A stretch of 64,000 nucleotides of DNA from Agaribacter marinus (GCF_030160655.1 NZ_BSOT01000011.1:1-64000); one strand, 5' to 3'; numbered from the stretch's first letter, positions 48,297-58,616 are shown. Translations and numbers: made by a program. The notes: generated by a model from the sequence alone, not told the origin.

Positions 48297-48934
48297 GCGA
48301 GTGCTCCCGCGACCAATGGTACAAAGCGAACATCGCCAATTTCATCTCGTTTCACAGCTTGTCGTTCCTTGTTAATTAATATCAGTTTTTGTTGATTTTT
48401 ACCTACAGGCACAACCAATCGTCCTTTTTCACTTAATTGCTCAATGAGAGCGTCGGGTACAGATTCTGCAGCAGCGGTGACAATAATTGCATCAAAAGGA
48501 CCTTTGCTTGGCCAACCGAGCCAACCATCACCGTGCTTCATTTTAACGTTGTGAAGATCTAACTTGTTCATTCGTCGTTTGGCATGGAATTGCAGGGATT
48601 TGATTCGTTCCACGCTATATACTTCTGGGAAAAGTTGAGCGAGAATAGCGGTTTGATATCCTGAGCCTGTGCCTATTTCGAGTACTTTTTTTACTGGAAA
48701 GGGTGTATTTAACAATTGCTCAGTCATATGGGCAACAGTAAAAGGTTGAGAGATAGTCTGTCCTTGACCGATGGGAAGCGCGTTATTTTCGTATGCTTTG
48801 TGTTTCAGCCCTTCAGGGACGAATAGGTCTCTAGGTGTTTGCGAGATGACCTTAATAACCTCAGTGTGCTTTATTCCCTCACTTATGAGCAACGAAGCAA
48901 GTTGTGTACCTTTGCGAGTAGCGTGTAAATTCAT
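48293..48934 (-). CDS. pcm: Protein-L-isoaspartate O-methyltransferase
   Basis: A 213-residue SAM-dependent repair enzyme for isoaspartyl residues in aged proteins. It has LPIGQGQTISQPFTVAHMTE (active-site Ser and family signature), EIGTGSGYQTAILAQL (SAM motif I) and FDAIIVTAAAESVP with GRLVVPVG (post motifs). Length is that of E. coli Pcm (208 aa) within a few residues. It lies four bases after surE. Confidence 0.96.
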   Translation of the reverse strand: MNLHATRKGTQLASLLISEGIKHTEVIKVISQTPRDLFVPEGLKHKAYENNALPIGQGQTISQPFTVAHMTEQLLNTPFPVKKVLEIGTGSGYQTAILAQLFPEVYSVERIKSLQFHAKRRMNKLDLHNVKMKHGDGWLGWPSKGPFDAIIVTAAAESVPDALIEQLSEKGRLVVPVGKNQQKLILINKERQAVKRDEIGDVRFVPLVAGALA

Positions 48935-48938
48935 TTCG

Positions 48939-49682
48939 TTATTCTTGTAACCATGTATTCATTGATGCGATCTGTTGATGCACCGTCATGTCCGTTGATA
49001 ATGGACTCACTGAACAATACCCGCTAGCAATGGCATGAAAGTCTGTGCCCTTACCTGCGTCTAATTCGTCCCCGAGTTTTCCGTACCAAAAAATTTGATT
49101 CCCGAAAGGATCAGTATCTTCTACCATCGTTTCAGCTCTATGACGTTTTCCGCATCGAGTCGCTAAAATACCTTTTACTTCGCCGATAGGTAAGTTGGGC
49201 ACGTTTATATTTAAGATTTGTTTTGTATCCAGTGGGTGGTTTTCTAGTTTTTTTATTATATTTACCGTTAATAGCGCTGCTGTGTCAAAGTGCTCATCTT
49301 GTTTGGCACACAAAGAGACAGCTAAAGCTGGCAAACCCAAATGGCGACCTTCAAGCGCCGCGGCGACGGTGCCAGAATATATCGTGTCATCGCCCAAGTT
49401 TGGTCCATCATTGATGCCGGATACAACTATATCTGGTTCCTCGAAAAAGCCACTATTTACGCCTAATTGAACGCAATCTGAGGGCGTACCATTTACCGCA
49501 TAAAAGCCTTTTTCAGTTTTATTTATCCTTAAGGGATGGTGCAACGAAAGTGCATTGCTCATGCCGCTACAATTTCTGTCGGGCGCAATGACAGTAACAT
49601 CAAAATGTTTAGATAGGTGCCGATACATGCAGTCAATGCCTGGTGCAGCGGCGCCATCATCATTACTTAATAAAATTCTCAT
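48939..49682 (-). CDS. surE: 5'/3'-nucleotidase SurE
   Basis: A 247-residue phosphatase acting on nucleoside 5'- and 3'-monophosphates. The N-terminus LLSNDDGAAAPGI carries the two metal-binding Asp, with NRSGMSNALSLH-like (NCSGMSNALSLH) Ser/Asn ligands, GTPSDCVQLG and SGINDGPNLGDDTIYSGTVAAALEG. Length agrees with E. coli SurE (253 aa). It is part of the stationary-phase survival operon that ends in rpoS. Confidence 0.96.
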   Translation of the reverse strand: MRILLSNDDGAAAPGIDCMYRHLSKHFDVTVIAPDRNCSGMSNALSLHHPLRINKTEKGFYAVNGTPSDCVQLGVNSGFFEEPDIVVSGINDGPNLGDDTIYSGTVAAALEGRHLGLPALAVSLCAKQDEHFDTAALLTVNIIKKLENHPLDTKQILNINVPNLPIGEVKGILATRCGKRHRAETMVEDTDPFGNQIFWYGKLGDELDAGKGTDFHAIASGYCSVSPLSTDMTVHQQIASMNTWLQE

Positions 49683-49741
49683 TATTTATTCTTCCTTTAT
49701 TAAGCCAATTATTAAAGCGTTTGTCAGTATTGAGCTTGTTA

Positions 49742-50809
49742 TTAGGTATTCACTATTTCGCGTATAACACTTGTAGCGAATGCACCCGCGGGTAATTCGA
49801 AACGCAGAGTTAATATATCATCCTTAACGTCATATTCGAATGCTTCAGGGTACAATAGCAGCGCTCGTCGTTCTTGTTTTAAACCAATGTCACTTAGTTT
49901 GTCACATAACATTTGGTAATCTTCAATGACGCTGTTTTCAAACGCATGTGCATCTTCTGTACTCAGTTGTTTGCCGCTTCCCCACATTGGCGCGGTAATT
50001 TGGATATCTCGCTTGTTAAGCCTGTCTATCATGGTAGGCATGTCTTCACGATGACAGACAAAATAACTTTTACTGCCAGTAAGTTGCATCACATCCCCAC
50101 AAAGGGTTATGTGGATTTTCTCATTTTCAATGCGTTTGCTTACTACTTGGTTAAATAGCCAACTGCGTAGGGCAGAGATCATCATGCTACGTTTATTTCG
50201 GTTTTTTATTATTTCGCCTTGAATAAATTTTTCACCTAATAACAGGTTGCCATTTAACACCAATCTGCCATCAGACGTCCGCATTTCACCAAAACGTTGT
50301 TGCCCAAAATAATTGGGTACTCCCAAGCGCTTAATGTTCTCTATTCTCGACGTTAACCAGTCTGTATCAATGCTGGTGCTGAGATTGATTGTTATCTTGA
50401 ATTTGTTGCTCTTTAGAGCACCGGTTTTTAGTTTTTTATCGTGCTTGCTTACCTTAATTATTTCGACATTTTGTGCTGAAAACTCATGCCAGTTAGGTAT
50501 CGGCTTGTTGGCGTGATAAATACTGAACCATTGATAGGTAACGGCATATTTGTCTTTTCTACCAGCATATCCAATATTTCTGAGTGGAACTTTAGCGAAC
50601 TTAGCAAGTAGCTCACCAACAAACGCAGTATTAGTATCCGTTTTTTTAATCCAAAGAAAGCTATGTTCGCCACTATTGCTTAAGTCAAACCCCAACACTT
50701 CTTCAACACAAAAGTCTTCGGTTTTGTTTTTGAGTGAACCTGACAATCTAGGTTTCCCATGAAGGTATTGCCAGTTATCTGTTGTCAGACTAAGAGAGTT
50801 TTCCGTCAT
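49742..50809 (-). CDS. truD: tRNA pseudouridine(13) synthase TruD
   Basis: A 355-residue enzyme that modifies U13 of tRNA-Glu. The catalytic Asp is in GYAGRKDKYAVTYQWFS, and the family motif LGVPNYFGQQRFGEMRTS follows; the C-terminal SRRAL-like region reads ERRALLLYPEAF. A TRUD insertion domain lies at about 155-305. The length is close to E. coli TruD (349 aa). It shares one base with ispF and sits in the usual ispDF-truD-surE order. Confidence 0.96.
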   Translation of the reverse strand: MTENSLSLTTDNWQYLHGKPRLSGSLKNKTEDFCVEEVLGFDLSNSGEHSFLWIKKTDTNTAFVGELLAKFAKVPLRNIGYAGRKDKYAVTYQWFSIYHANKPIPNWHEFSAQNVEIIKVSKHDKKLKTGALKSNKFKITINLSTSIDTDWLTSRIENIKRLGVPNYFGQQRFGEMRTSDGRLVLNGNLLLGEKFIQGEIIKNRNKRSMMISALRSWLFNQVVSKRIENEKIHITLCGDVMQLTGSKSYFVCHREDMPTMIDRLNKRDIQITAPMWGSGKQLSTEDAHAFENSVIEDYQMLCDKLSDIGLKQERRALLLYPEAFEYDVKDDILTLRFELPAGAFATSVIREIVNT

Positions 50810-51285
50810 TATGTCGCTTCTTTTAGCAATACGACAGCGTCTACCGCTATGCCTTCCTTACGTCCAACAAAACCCAGTTTTTCAGTCGTGGTAGCTTTGA
50901 CGCTGATTTGATTTAATCTTACGTTAAGGTTCTTTGCGATATTTTCACGCATACAAATAACGTGCGGCGCGAGTCTTGGTGCCTGTGCAGCAATAGTGAT
51001 GTCGGCATTTCCGAGTATGTAACCTTCATCTTTTGCTAAGCGATATACTTGTGTTAACAATTTCATCGAATCTGCGCCGGCAAAGTCTTGATCGGTATCA
51101 GGGAAGTGTTTGCCAATATCACCAAGTGCGAGCGCACCAAGTATCGCATCGGCGAGCGCATGCAAAGCAACGTCGCCATCAGAGTGCGCAATCAGCCCCT
51201 GTTCATATTGAATAACTTCGCCGCAAAGCACTATCGGGCCATCGCCACCAAATTTGTGCACATCGTAGCCATGACCTATTCGCAA
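50809..51285 (-). CDS. ispF: 2-C-methyl-D-erythritol 2,4-cyclodiphosphate synthase
   Basis: A 158-residue trimeric enzyme of the MEP isoprenoid pathway. It starts [16 protein letters not shown] with the zinc-binding Asp and His, and has [20 protein letters not shown] (His) and [11 protein letters not shown]. Length equals that of E. coli IspF (159 aa). It overlaps ispD by ten bases, so the two are translationally coupled. Confidence 0.97.
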   Translation of the reverse strand: MRIGHGYDVHKFGGDGPIVLCGEVIQYEQGLIAHSDGDVALHALADAILGALALGDIGKHFPDTDQDFAGADSMKLLTQVYRLAKDEGYILGNADITIAAQAPRLAPHVICMRENIAKNLNVRLNQISVKATTTEKLGFVGRKEGIAVDAVVLLKEAT

Positions 51286-52028
51286 GCGTTAGCTCCTTTT
51301 AAATTATTTTTTTGAGATATGTAGAATCCTGCCAAGGCTAAATCTGCAGGCTTAGTGACTTTAAAATTTTCCGCTGTGCCTTCTACTAAGCATACTTCTA
51401 CGCCCATTAGCTCCATGGCAGATGCTTCATCGGTTATTTGTAATTTTTTGCTCAGCGCATATTCTAAGGCTTGTTGCAGCGCCGCAGTTTTGAACATCTG
51501 CGGCGTTTGAGCCAACCAAATGGTCTCTCTATTTAGTGTCTTATCTATCGTTGTCGGGACTGCATCGCTATCATCTGTCGCGCATTGCGTTTTCCGTGAT
51601 GCGCCTTTTACTGTATCTACGGCGGGTAGGGCGAGAATACCGCCTTCAGTGCCTTTCACTGTTGCAATTAAGTTATCAATTAATGCCATATTAATGCCCG
51701 GTCTAGCAGCATCGTGGACAAGCACCCACTCTGACCTTAGTGTTTCTTGAGCATATTGAACACCCGCAAGTACTGAGTCTGCTCGTTGTGCGCCACCAGT
51801 AATTACATGTACATCTTTTGAGAGGAGTCTTGCCGCTTCAGCGTCATTGGGGTGAACGACGACGACCACATGGTCGATAAGTGGGTGGCACAAAAATACA
51901 TTAACACAATGTTCTAACAGGGTTTTGCCAGCAATAGTGAGATACTGTTTGGGTATGTCAGATTGCATACGACGACCAATCCCTGCCGCAGGGATTATTG
52001 CGGTATAACGGCTATTGAAGGTCAACAT
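51276..52028 (-). CDS. ispD: 2-C-methyl-D-erythritol 4-phosphate cytidylyltransferase
   Basis: A 250-residue nucleotidyltransferase of the MEP pathway. The N-terminal [18 protein letters not shown] binds CTP (Arg and Lys), with VLVHDAARP and the [12 protein letters not shown] and [11 protein letters not shown] stretches downstream. The length is close to E. coli IspD (236 aa). Its start overlaps the ftsB stop by one base. Confidence 0.96.
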   Translation of the reverse strand: MLTFNSRYTAIIPAAGIGRRMQSDIPKQYLTIAGKTLLEHCVNVFLCHPLIDHVVVVVHPNDAEAARLLSKDVHVITGGAQRADSVLAGVQYAQETLRSEWVLVHDAARPGINMALIDNLIATVKGTEGGILALPAVDTVKGASRKTQCATDDSDAVPTTIDKTLNRETIWLAQTPQMFKTAALQQALEYALSKKLQITDEASAMELMGVEVCLVEGTAENFKVTKPADLALAGFYISQKNNLKGANACE

Positions 52029-52321
52029 TACTGCTCTTTAGGTAAAATACGGTAAAAAGTTTCACCTTGTTTGATTAGTCCTAACTCGTTGCGAGCCCTT
52101 TCTTCCATAGATTCTAATCCAGATTTTAGGTCTTCTATGTCTGCTCTAAGTAGCTGGTTTCGTTGTTTTAATCGAGAGTTTTGCGCTTCCATAAGACTGA
52201 TCTGTGATTGCATGTTTTTGTATTCAGCTATACTATTTTTGCCAAACCAAAGGCGGTACTGCAACATAGCGAGCAGCACAACTAATACTAACGCGATCCA
52301 TTTGTGTTTCATGGTCGGCAA
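52028..52321 (-). CDS. ftsB: Cell division protein FtsB
   Basis: A 97-residue bitopic inner-membrane protein of the FtsQLB divisome complex. A short basic N-terminus (KHK) precedes one transmembrane helix (about 7-22) and a leucine-zipper-like coiled coil (about 28-70, with MEAQNSRLKQRNQLLRADIEDLK). The conserved C-terminal ERARNELGLIKQGETFYRI is the FtsQ-binding part. It leads the operon that ends at rpoS. Length is close to E. coli FtsB (103 aa). Confidence 0.94.
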   Translation of the reverse strand: MPTMKHKWIALVLVVLLAMLQYRLWFGKNSIAEYKNMQSQISLMEAQNSRLKQRNQLLRADIEDLKSGLESMEERARNELGLIKQGETFYRILPKEQ

Positions 52322-52423
52322 TACCTTTGGTTTAATATATGAAAAGACAACTTTATTCTACGTTGCTTTTTAGCTTGGCGCAAAATACTGTTGTCATTGC
52401 AATTTGTATCGATAAATAAGCGT

Positions 52424-54187
52424 CTAATTAAATAATTTATCTTTTAGCTTATCGATAGCTTTTTGTTTTGGGTCGGCTAATTGAGCATTTAACAGTTCTG
52501 AGAGCGCATTACTGTCACCCTCTGCGGCAGCAAGTAAGGCATTAATATTCTCAAGTTGATCTCCTGAAGTGCCCAATTGGGCATTTGCCTTAGCATTAAG
52601 CTTTTGTTTTAGCTCATTAAGTTTGGGGTTGTTCTTAATATTATCCCCCAAAGCGCTCAACAATTGTTTATCTAAATCGGAACTTAGGGAAACACTCGGA
52701 TTAAACACGCTGCCAGTTATATCGCTGATTAAATTTATGGCATCTTGTTGTTTTACAATGTCTGCAATTGCTGTTGTTAAATCATTGGTTCCACTTGCTT
52801 GCATCGCTAGTTTTGATAGCAAAAACTCTGATTGACCCATGAGTTGATTGTTGTTGATACTCAATTTCCCTGAACTATTTAACAATCCACTATTTATACT
52901 AGCGGTTAATTTCTGGGCTGCGTTATCAGGAATTAGCGCGATGTCTTTCATCGTTAAGCCAGCAATATTCCACGATTGAGTGGATGTTAACGCGCTATTG
53001 GTCATTTCGAATGTACCGTTTATATCAATCGTTTTCCAGTTATTGGCTTTTGCTGATTTAACTACAAATGTTGTAGGCGATTGAATGAGTGAGTGCTGGG
53101 AAGTAATGTTTTTCCATTCGGACGCAATACTTTCATCAAGCCAGTTCACGCTAATTTTTGCGTTTTTTATCCACAAACTCGGTAGGCCCGAATCATCAAT
53201 GGCTTCTTCCTTTTCAACTGCTTGACTGTCGTCGCCTGCAGCTAATTCAGTCATTGCCAGTAGCGCTTTGACATATAACTCAGCCTTATCACCAAAGAGA
53301 TGTTGACTTACCTGATCAATCGCCGCTTGATCCCCACCTACGAGTCCTTTCAACAGGTTATAGTCTTCTTGTGGTGCACTTTTTAAGGTGGTAACGGAGT
53401 CCGCTGTTTCATGCTTTGCTTCTTGCGCAAGCGCGACAAACTCAGATATTTTGTCTTTATCGGCGCTAATATTCTCTTTAAGTGATTTCAACGATTGTAG
53501 GGCATTTGCTAGCGATGCGGGGTCTTTAACATCGGTGTCTTGTAAGGCTTTCACTTGTGCTTTGTATGCGTTCAGTTTTTCTTCATCAGGTAGTGCTTCA
53601 TATCTGCTTTTTAGAGGAACTTCATATTTTTCATAAACGGTTTTGGCATTACTTATCGCCGCTGTCGTTTTTAGCGGCGTATTTTCTAATACTTCATCTA
53701 CACTAGGGAGGTCTTCTAAGGTCGGGAAAGCAAAGTTGCTGGGTTTTTCTGCTTTTCTATATACTTCGCCTGGCGCTTGGCGCGTTGTACCAAAAGCGAC
53801 ATCGTCTACTATCAAATTTTCGACAATTACTTTTCCACCTAATAGTGGCATTAAGTCGACGTCAGCAGCTAGTGAAGCAATTTCGAACTTGTTCCTTATT
53901 GGTGCACTAGGATCGGTGGCTTGCATTCTCTTGATACTGATGCCAAATGGCATTAACGAATGATCTAGGTCATCGATATTTACTTCTGCACCTAAGCTAT
54001 CTCCCAGGCCGTTTTCTGCTGCATTTTTCAGAATAGTATTGGCGAATAATAGATAAAGTAAAATGACAGCCCCAAACAATACCGTGGGTACTAGGATAAA
54101 AAGAGATATTTTTCCCATTTGTCTGTTTAATGAGATACGTTGGTTTCTATTGTTGAGAGAAAATGTGACTAAATTTGAGTCCTGCAT
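52424..54187 (-). CDS. TIGR03545-family membrane-anchored protein
   Basis: A 587-residue protein with one transmembrane helix (about residues 26-52) after a polar cytoplasmic tail, then a long periplasmic part. NAAENGLGDSLGAEVNIDDLD resembles the start of AsmA-like and TIGR03545 proteins. The middle (about 160-300) is a helical, Ala/Lys/Glu-rich coil-like region, and the end (about 440-585) is rich in Leu, Ala and Gln. The function is unknown; involvement in envelope lipid or cell-shape homeostasis would be a guess. It has its own promoter region upstream (54188-54664) and is not coupled to ftsB (102 bases apart). Confidence 0.7.
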   Translation of the reverse strand: MQDSNLVTFSLNNRNQRISLNRQMGKISLFILVPTVLFGAVILLYLLFANTILKNAAENGLGDSLGAEVNIDDLDHSLMPFGISIKRMQATDPSAPIRNKFEIASLAADVDLMPLLGGKVIVENLIVDDVAFGTTRQAPGEVYRKAEKPSNFAFPTLEDLPSVDEVLENTPLKTTAAISNAKTVYEKYEVPLKSRYEALPDEEKLNAYKAQVKALQDTDVKDPASLANALQSLKSLKENISADKDKISEFVALAQEAKHETADSVTTLKSAPQEDYNLLKGLVGGDQAAIDQVSQHLFGDKAELYVKALLAMTELAAGDDSQAVEKEEAIDDSGLPSLWIKNAKISVNWLDESIASEWKNITSQHSLIQSPTTFVVKSAKANNWKTIDINGTFEMTNSALTSTQSWNIAGLTMKDIALIPDNAAQKLTASINSGLLNSSGKLSINNNQLMGQSEFLLSKLAMQASGTNDLTTAIADIVKQQDAINLISDITGSVFNPSVSLSSDLDKQLLSALGDNIKNNPKLNELKQKLNAKANAQLGTSGDQLENINALLAAAEGDSNALSELLNAQLADPKQKAIDKLKDKLFN

Positions 54188-54283
54188 AGTCTATATATCC
54201 TAATAATTTGAGTCTTTCGTCCTAAAGTAGATGAGACGTTTTAGTCTACGCTACCTAGCTTTGATGCCGGTTATCGTGAGTAG

Positions 54284-54301
54284 TTCAACGAGTATACTTT
54301 T
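54284..54301. repeat. 18-bp direct repeat, copy 1
   Basis: TTCAACGAGTATACTTTT, 16 of 18 identical to copy 2 at 54504-54521; the palindromic AGTATACT suggests an operator. Confidence 0.5.
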
Positions 54302-54503
54302 AAAACTATTGCGCGTCATGTGTTCGTACGATTTAAAACGACGCAGCAGTTTTCTTTCCTTACTCTCACGCTTTCAAGGTAAAACAGACTAAGTTTTTGC
54401 CCTGAATCGTATTTTCATCCTAATATGTAAACTGCTTCAGCCTTAGACAAAATGCGCGTTGCAATCTGAATCACTTGACGATATTGCGCTTCATGCATAC
54501 TCA

Positions 54504-54521
54504 TTCAATTAGTATACTTTT
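54504..54521. repeat. 18-bp direct repeat, copy 2
   Basis: TTCAATTAGTATACTTTT, 16 of 18 identical to copy 1, 220 bases away and about 145 bases before putA. Confidence 0.5.
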
Positions 54522-54664
54522 GGCAAGCTGCGATATATTGCAATCATTAGTTAACGCTTGGTGTTTGAATATTTAATTTTTAATGAGCAACACTTCTATG
54601 CTCTTCAGTCACTATAAATAGCGTATCTACGTGTTAATCTGTTATCCAAAAAAATAGGGTGTTC

Positions 54665-57600
54665 ATGTTATTCAAAGGCAGTCTTTCGGCACAATCCGTT
54701 GTTCGTCAAAAGATACGTGAGTTCCATCGTATCGATGAAAATAAAGCAATAGACCATATTTTACCCTCTGCCGAAGTGAGTATGAGTGCGAGAAGCCGGG
54801 CTTGGGAGCGAGCACGCAATATGGTCTTGCGTATAAGGCAAGAAAACGCCGCGCATGGCGGTATTGATGCACTATTAAATGAGTTTTCTCTTTCTACATC
54901 AGAAGGCGTTGTGTTGATGTGTCTAGCTGAAGCGTTGCTCCGCGTGCCGGATAAGAAAACGCAAGACGATCTGATTAGAGATAAATTGTCGCAAGGACAT
55001 TGGGCGCCGCATCTAGGCAACAGTGAATCATTGTTTGTTAACGCCAGCGCATGGGGACTTATGTTCACTGGCAACTTAGTTAACTATAGCAATGCTAAGA
55101 AACAGTCAGAGTTTGGTTTACTGAAAAAAACAATTGGGCGCTTGGGTGAACCCGTTATTCGAAGAGCAATGAATATTGCTTTAAAGGTAATGGGCCGACA
55201 ATTTGTCATGAGCGAAACGATTGAAGAAGCATGTCAGCGAGCAGTCGAAAAAGAAAAAAAAGGCTACGTATACTCATACGATATGTTAGGTGAAGGTGCT
55301 AGAACGCTTGGCGATGCCCAGCGGTACTATGACGCTTACGAACATGCCATAAAAGTTATAGGTAACGCAGCACAAGGTCGCGGTCCAAGAAAAAGCCCTG
55401 GTATTTCGGTAAAGCTGTCCGCTATCCATCCCCGATATGATTTTAAGAAAGGGGATGCCGTCGTAAAAGAGATAGCTGCCAAGTTAACGTCACTTTGTAT
55501 ACTCGCTAAGCAGCACAACATTGGCCTGACGGTTGATGCTGAAGAGTCTGAACGCTTAGATATGTCACTCGACATCATAGAAACAGTGTTTGCAGACAGT
55601 GCACTTGACGATTGGACTGGCTTTGGTATTGCTGTGCAAGCTTATCAAAAACGTGCCATTTTTGTGATTGATTGGATTCGGGAATTAACGCTTAAACATA
55701 GCAAACCGATGATGGTACGCCTCGTCAAGGGCGCTTATTGGGACAGCGAAATTAAACATTCTCACCAAGGTGGTTTTTCAGACTTTCCAGTATTTACCAG
55801 AAAGTCCTCTACGGATGTGTCTTATCACGCTTGTGCAAACTTATTACTTGCCTACAGAGATTCTATCTATCCGCAATTTGCCACGCACAATGCATACACT
55901 GCATCTGTTATTTTAGAACTTGCCGGTGAAGATAAAGAAGGTTTCGAATTTCAGTGCTTACATGGTATGGGTGATACGCTGTACGATCAGATTGTTACGG
56001 AAGACAAAATTCAGTGCCGGGTATATGCACCGGTGGGCTTGCATGAAGATTTACTTGCCTATTTGGTCAGGCGCTTACTTGAAAATGGCGCAAACTCTTC
56101 GTTTGTAAACGCAATTGTTGACGATTCGAAAGACGTTGAAGAGTTACTTTCAGACCCAGTTGAAAGAACGCAGACCTTAAATAACCGCGTGAATGATAAG
56201 ATTTTGAAGCCAAGTGAATTGTATGGCGAGGAGAGAATAAACGCACGAGGAATAGACCTTTATGATGTTAGTTCGCTCATAAATTTGCAATATCAGTTGA
56301 ACCAATGGCAAGCAAAGCATCAGCGTAAATTGTCTGAAAACAATTCAACAATAGTTGACATGAAGGTGATCAACCCTGCAAATGTAGATGAAATACTCGG
56401 TACACATTCCTTTGATTCTCGTCAGGTCATGCAAGAAAAGTTGGCGCTAGCAGAGACGAGGTTTTCAACATGGTCGAAAACAGATGTAGTAACTCGTGCA
56501 GCGTTTTTGAATCGAACCGCAGATATTCTAGAGCGCCACATGGAAGAGTTAATAGCGATATGTATTAAAGAGTCAGGGAAAGTGGCGCAAGATGCGATTG
56601 ATGAAGTGCGTGAGGCGATAGATTTTTGCCGTTATTACGCTGCGAGAGCGCAAGTACTTTGTGAGCGAGACAATATGGAATCTCGTGGCGTGGTGTTGTG
56701 CATAAGCCCTTGGAACTTTCCCCTTGCTATATTTTTAGGACAAGTCGCGGCGGCGATTGTAACGGGCAATACTGTGCTTGCTAAACCCGCTGAGCAAACA
56801 AGTTTAATTGCTATTAGAGCATTGGAGCTAATGCAAGCAATTGGTTTGCCAGTGGGCGTTGTGCAGTTGATTATCGCAAAAGGGACTGATGTCGGCGATG
56901 CTTTACTTTCTGAGGAGGGTATTCAAGCGGTAATGTTCACTGGCTCAACGGTAACCGGCACATTGATCTCGCAAAAGCTTGCAGAACGAGGTACTGGTCA
57001 AGTACCACTGATTGCAGAAACCGGCGGTCAAAATTGCATGATCGTAGATTCAACGGCACTGCCTGAACAAGTAGTGGATGATGTGATTGCTTCGGGCTTT
57101 CAGAGCGCAGGGCAACGCTGTTCAGCCTTACGGGTTTTATATTTACAGGAAGACAACGCTGATACTATTATTGAAATGCTGATTGGCGCAATGAAAACAC
57201 TGTCTATTGGTGATCCGCAATGGCTACATACCGATGTAGGCCCAGTCATTGATCAACGGGCACTCTCGACGCTAGAAGCGCATGCAAACGAAATGATACA
57301 GAACCAGAAATTACTTTATCGTTGTAAAGTGGAAGACAAACTAGTTGGTCACTACTTTGCCCCCCACCTTTTTGAAATAAACAATATAAATGTATTGCAA
57401 GCAGAAGTGTTTGGCCCATGCGTACATATTGTGCGATTTAAGGCAAAAGATCTTCATCAGGTGATTGATGATATCAACAATACCGGTTTTGGTTTAACGA
57501 TGGGAATTCATACGCGCATTGAAGAGCGAGCGAATGAGCTAGCGGCATTATCCGGTGCTGGCAATGTGTATATTAATCGAAATATGATTGGTGCAATTGT

Positions 57601-58468
57601 TGGGGTTCAACCATTTGGTGGTCGAGGACTCTCTGGCACGGGACCTAAAGCGGGAGGCCCAAATTACTTGAAACGCTTAATGGTCGAAAAAGCAACACCA
57701 CGCTCGACTGTGGTGGATGACAAGTTCGAAGATGACAAAGCCTTAGTCAGTGCCAAAGAGGATTATCGACAGGTTGATATTTTGATGTCATCTGCGGCAA
57801 AAGTGAGTGTTGCTTGGCGCTTAACGCCGTTAATGAAACGAATTTCATGGGTGCGTCAACTACTTGCTAAAATTGCGACAGTCGATATTGTCGAGGAGCT
57901 GGCAGATAATTTGGATCAAACCTTAGCTACTGCGCGCGCGCAATTAATAAACATCGAAAAACGGCTTAAAAAACCAGCCTCATTGCCTGGCCCAACCGGT
58001 GAAAATAACAAACTATACTTGGAGCCTAGAGGTATACTGGTTACATTTGCAGACCGAGAGGTGACGTTTGAGTATTGGGTATTGTCGGTTGTAACTGCAC
58101 TTGCAACCGGAAATACAGTGATATCTGTTGTCTCCGATCTTTTTTATGAAGAAGCTCGCGCATTTAAGGCGAAACTAGAGACTACAGGCGCGCCTGAGAA
58201 CATCTTTCAAGTGGCTAAACTTAATCAGTTAGAAGCGCTATTAGAACACGCTTCGTTATCAGGCGTAGTGATTGATAGCAGCGCGTCAAGAACAGACAAC
58301 ATTGCAGTTAAACTGGCTGCTCGTCGGGGCGCTATCTTACCGATGATTACCGCTGAATATAACGACAACATGATTGAGCGATTAGTTACTGAAAAAACCG
58401 TTAGTATCGATACCACAGCGTCAGGTGGGAATACATCTCTGATGACGATGATTGAAGATGATGATTAG
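54665..58468 (+). CDS. putA: Bifunctional proline dehydrogenase / delta-1-pyrroline-5-carboxylate dehydrogenase, type B-like
   Basis: A 1267-residue enzyme that oxidises proline to glutamate. An N-terminal arm and helical domain lead to the PRODH barrel (about 180-490) with LSAIHPRYDF, MVRLVKGAYWD, ATHNAYTA and FQCLHGMGDTLY. The ALDH domain (about 560-1030) shows SPWNFPLAIFLGQ, FTGSTVTG, AETGGQNCMIVDS, the catalytic Cys in SAGQRCSALRVL, and GGRGLSGTGPKAGG. A C-terminal ALDH-superfamily-like domain (about 1090-1265, LYLEPRGILVTFADREVTFEYW...) is present as in type B PutA. There is no N-terminal ribbon-helix-helix, so it does not repress its own gene. The ATG at 54665, six bases after AGGG, is preferred to the GTG at 54659. 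Confidence 0.95.
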   Translation: MLFKGSLSAQSVVRQKIREFHRIDENKAIDHILPSAEVSMSARSRAWERARNMVLRIRQENAAHGGIDALLNEFSLSTSEGVVLMCLAEALLRVPDKKTQDDLIRDKLSQGHWAPHLGNSESLFVNASAWGLMFTGNLVNYSNAKKQSEFGLLKKTIGRLGEPVIRRAMNIALKVMGRQFVMSETIEEACQRAVEKEKKGYVYSYDMLGEGARTLGDAQRYYDAYEHAIKVIGNAAQGRGPRKSPGISVKLSAIHPRYDFKKGDAVVKEIAAKLTSLCILAKQHNIGLTVDAEESERLDMSLDIIETVFADSALDDWTGFGIAVQAYQKRAIFVIDWIRELTLKHSKPMMVRLVKGAYWDSEIKHSHQGGFSDFPVFTRKSSTDVSYHACANLLLAYRDSIYPQFATHNAYTASVILELAGEDKEGFEFQCLHGMGDTLYDQIVTEDKIQCRVYAPVGLHEDLLAYLVRRLLENGANSSFVNAIVDDSKDVEELLSDPVERTQTLNNRVNDKILKPSELYGEERINARGIDLYDVSSLINLQYQLNQWQAKHQRKLSENNSTIVDMKVINPANVDEILGTHSFDSRQVMQEKLALAETRFSTWSKTDVVTRAAFLNRTADILERHMEELIAICIKESGKVAQDAIDEVREAIDFCRYYAARAQVLCERDNMESRGVVLCISPWNFPLAIFLGQVAAAIVTGNTVLAKPAEQTSLIAIRALELMQAIGLPVGVVQLIIAKGTDVGDALLSEEGIQAVMFTGSTVTGTLISQKLAERGTGQVPLIAETGGQNCMIVDSTALPEQVVDDVIASGFQSAGQRCSALRVLYLQEDNADTIIEMLIGAMKTLSIGDPQWLHTDVGPVIDQRALSTLEAHANEMIQNQKLLYRCKVEDKLVGHYFAPHLFEINNINVLQAEVFGPCVHIVRFKAKDLHQVIDDINNTGFGLTMGIHTRIEERANELAALSGAGNVYINRNMIGAIVGVQPFGGRGLSGTGPKAGGPNYLKRLMVEKATPRSTVVDDKFEDDKALVSAKEDYRQVDILMSSAAKVSVAWRLTPLMKRISWVRQLLAKIATVDIVEELADNLDQTLATARAQLINIEKRLKKPASLPGPTGENNKLYLEPRGILVTFADREVTFEYWVLSVVTALATGNTVISVVSDLFYEEARAFKAKLETTGAPENIFQVAKLNQLEALLEHASLSGVVIDSSASRTDNIAVKLAARRGAILPMITAEYNDNMIERLVTEKTVSIDTTASGGNTSLMTMIEDDD

Positions 58469-58616
58469 GTGGTCAAGATTGTGAGCACCTACCAGATCTC
58501 CATTCTTAGCAATTGAGGCCTCAAGCTTATTGTGAAGTGCGAACAATCACGGAGTCTAGCAACATAGAATGCCATGATTTTGACTGACTACGCATCATTG
58601 TTGAAACAAACATATA

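Larger units (their letters stand above)
54188..54664. other. Intergenic region upstream of putA
   Basis: These 477 bases between the divergent TIGR03545 and putA genes show no gene. They contain an 18-bp direct repeat, TTCAANNAGTATACTTTT, at 54284-54301 and 54504-54521 (two central mismatches), each with the palindrome AGTATACT. ATACT-N9-AGTAT at 54498-54516 overlaps the second copy. No clear sigma70 promoter was seen; the putA ribosome site AGGG is at 54656-54659. Confidence 0.55.

Noticed and set aside
52569-53963. Three plus-strand ORFs inside the TIGR03545 gene
   Set aside because: All are antisense to a long ORF with normal codon use.
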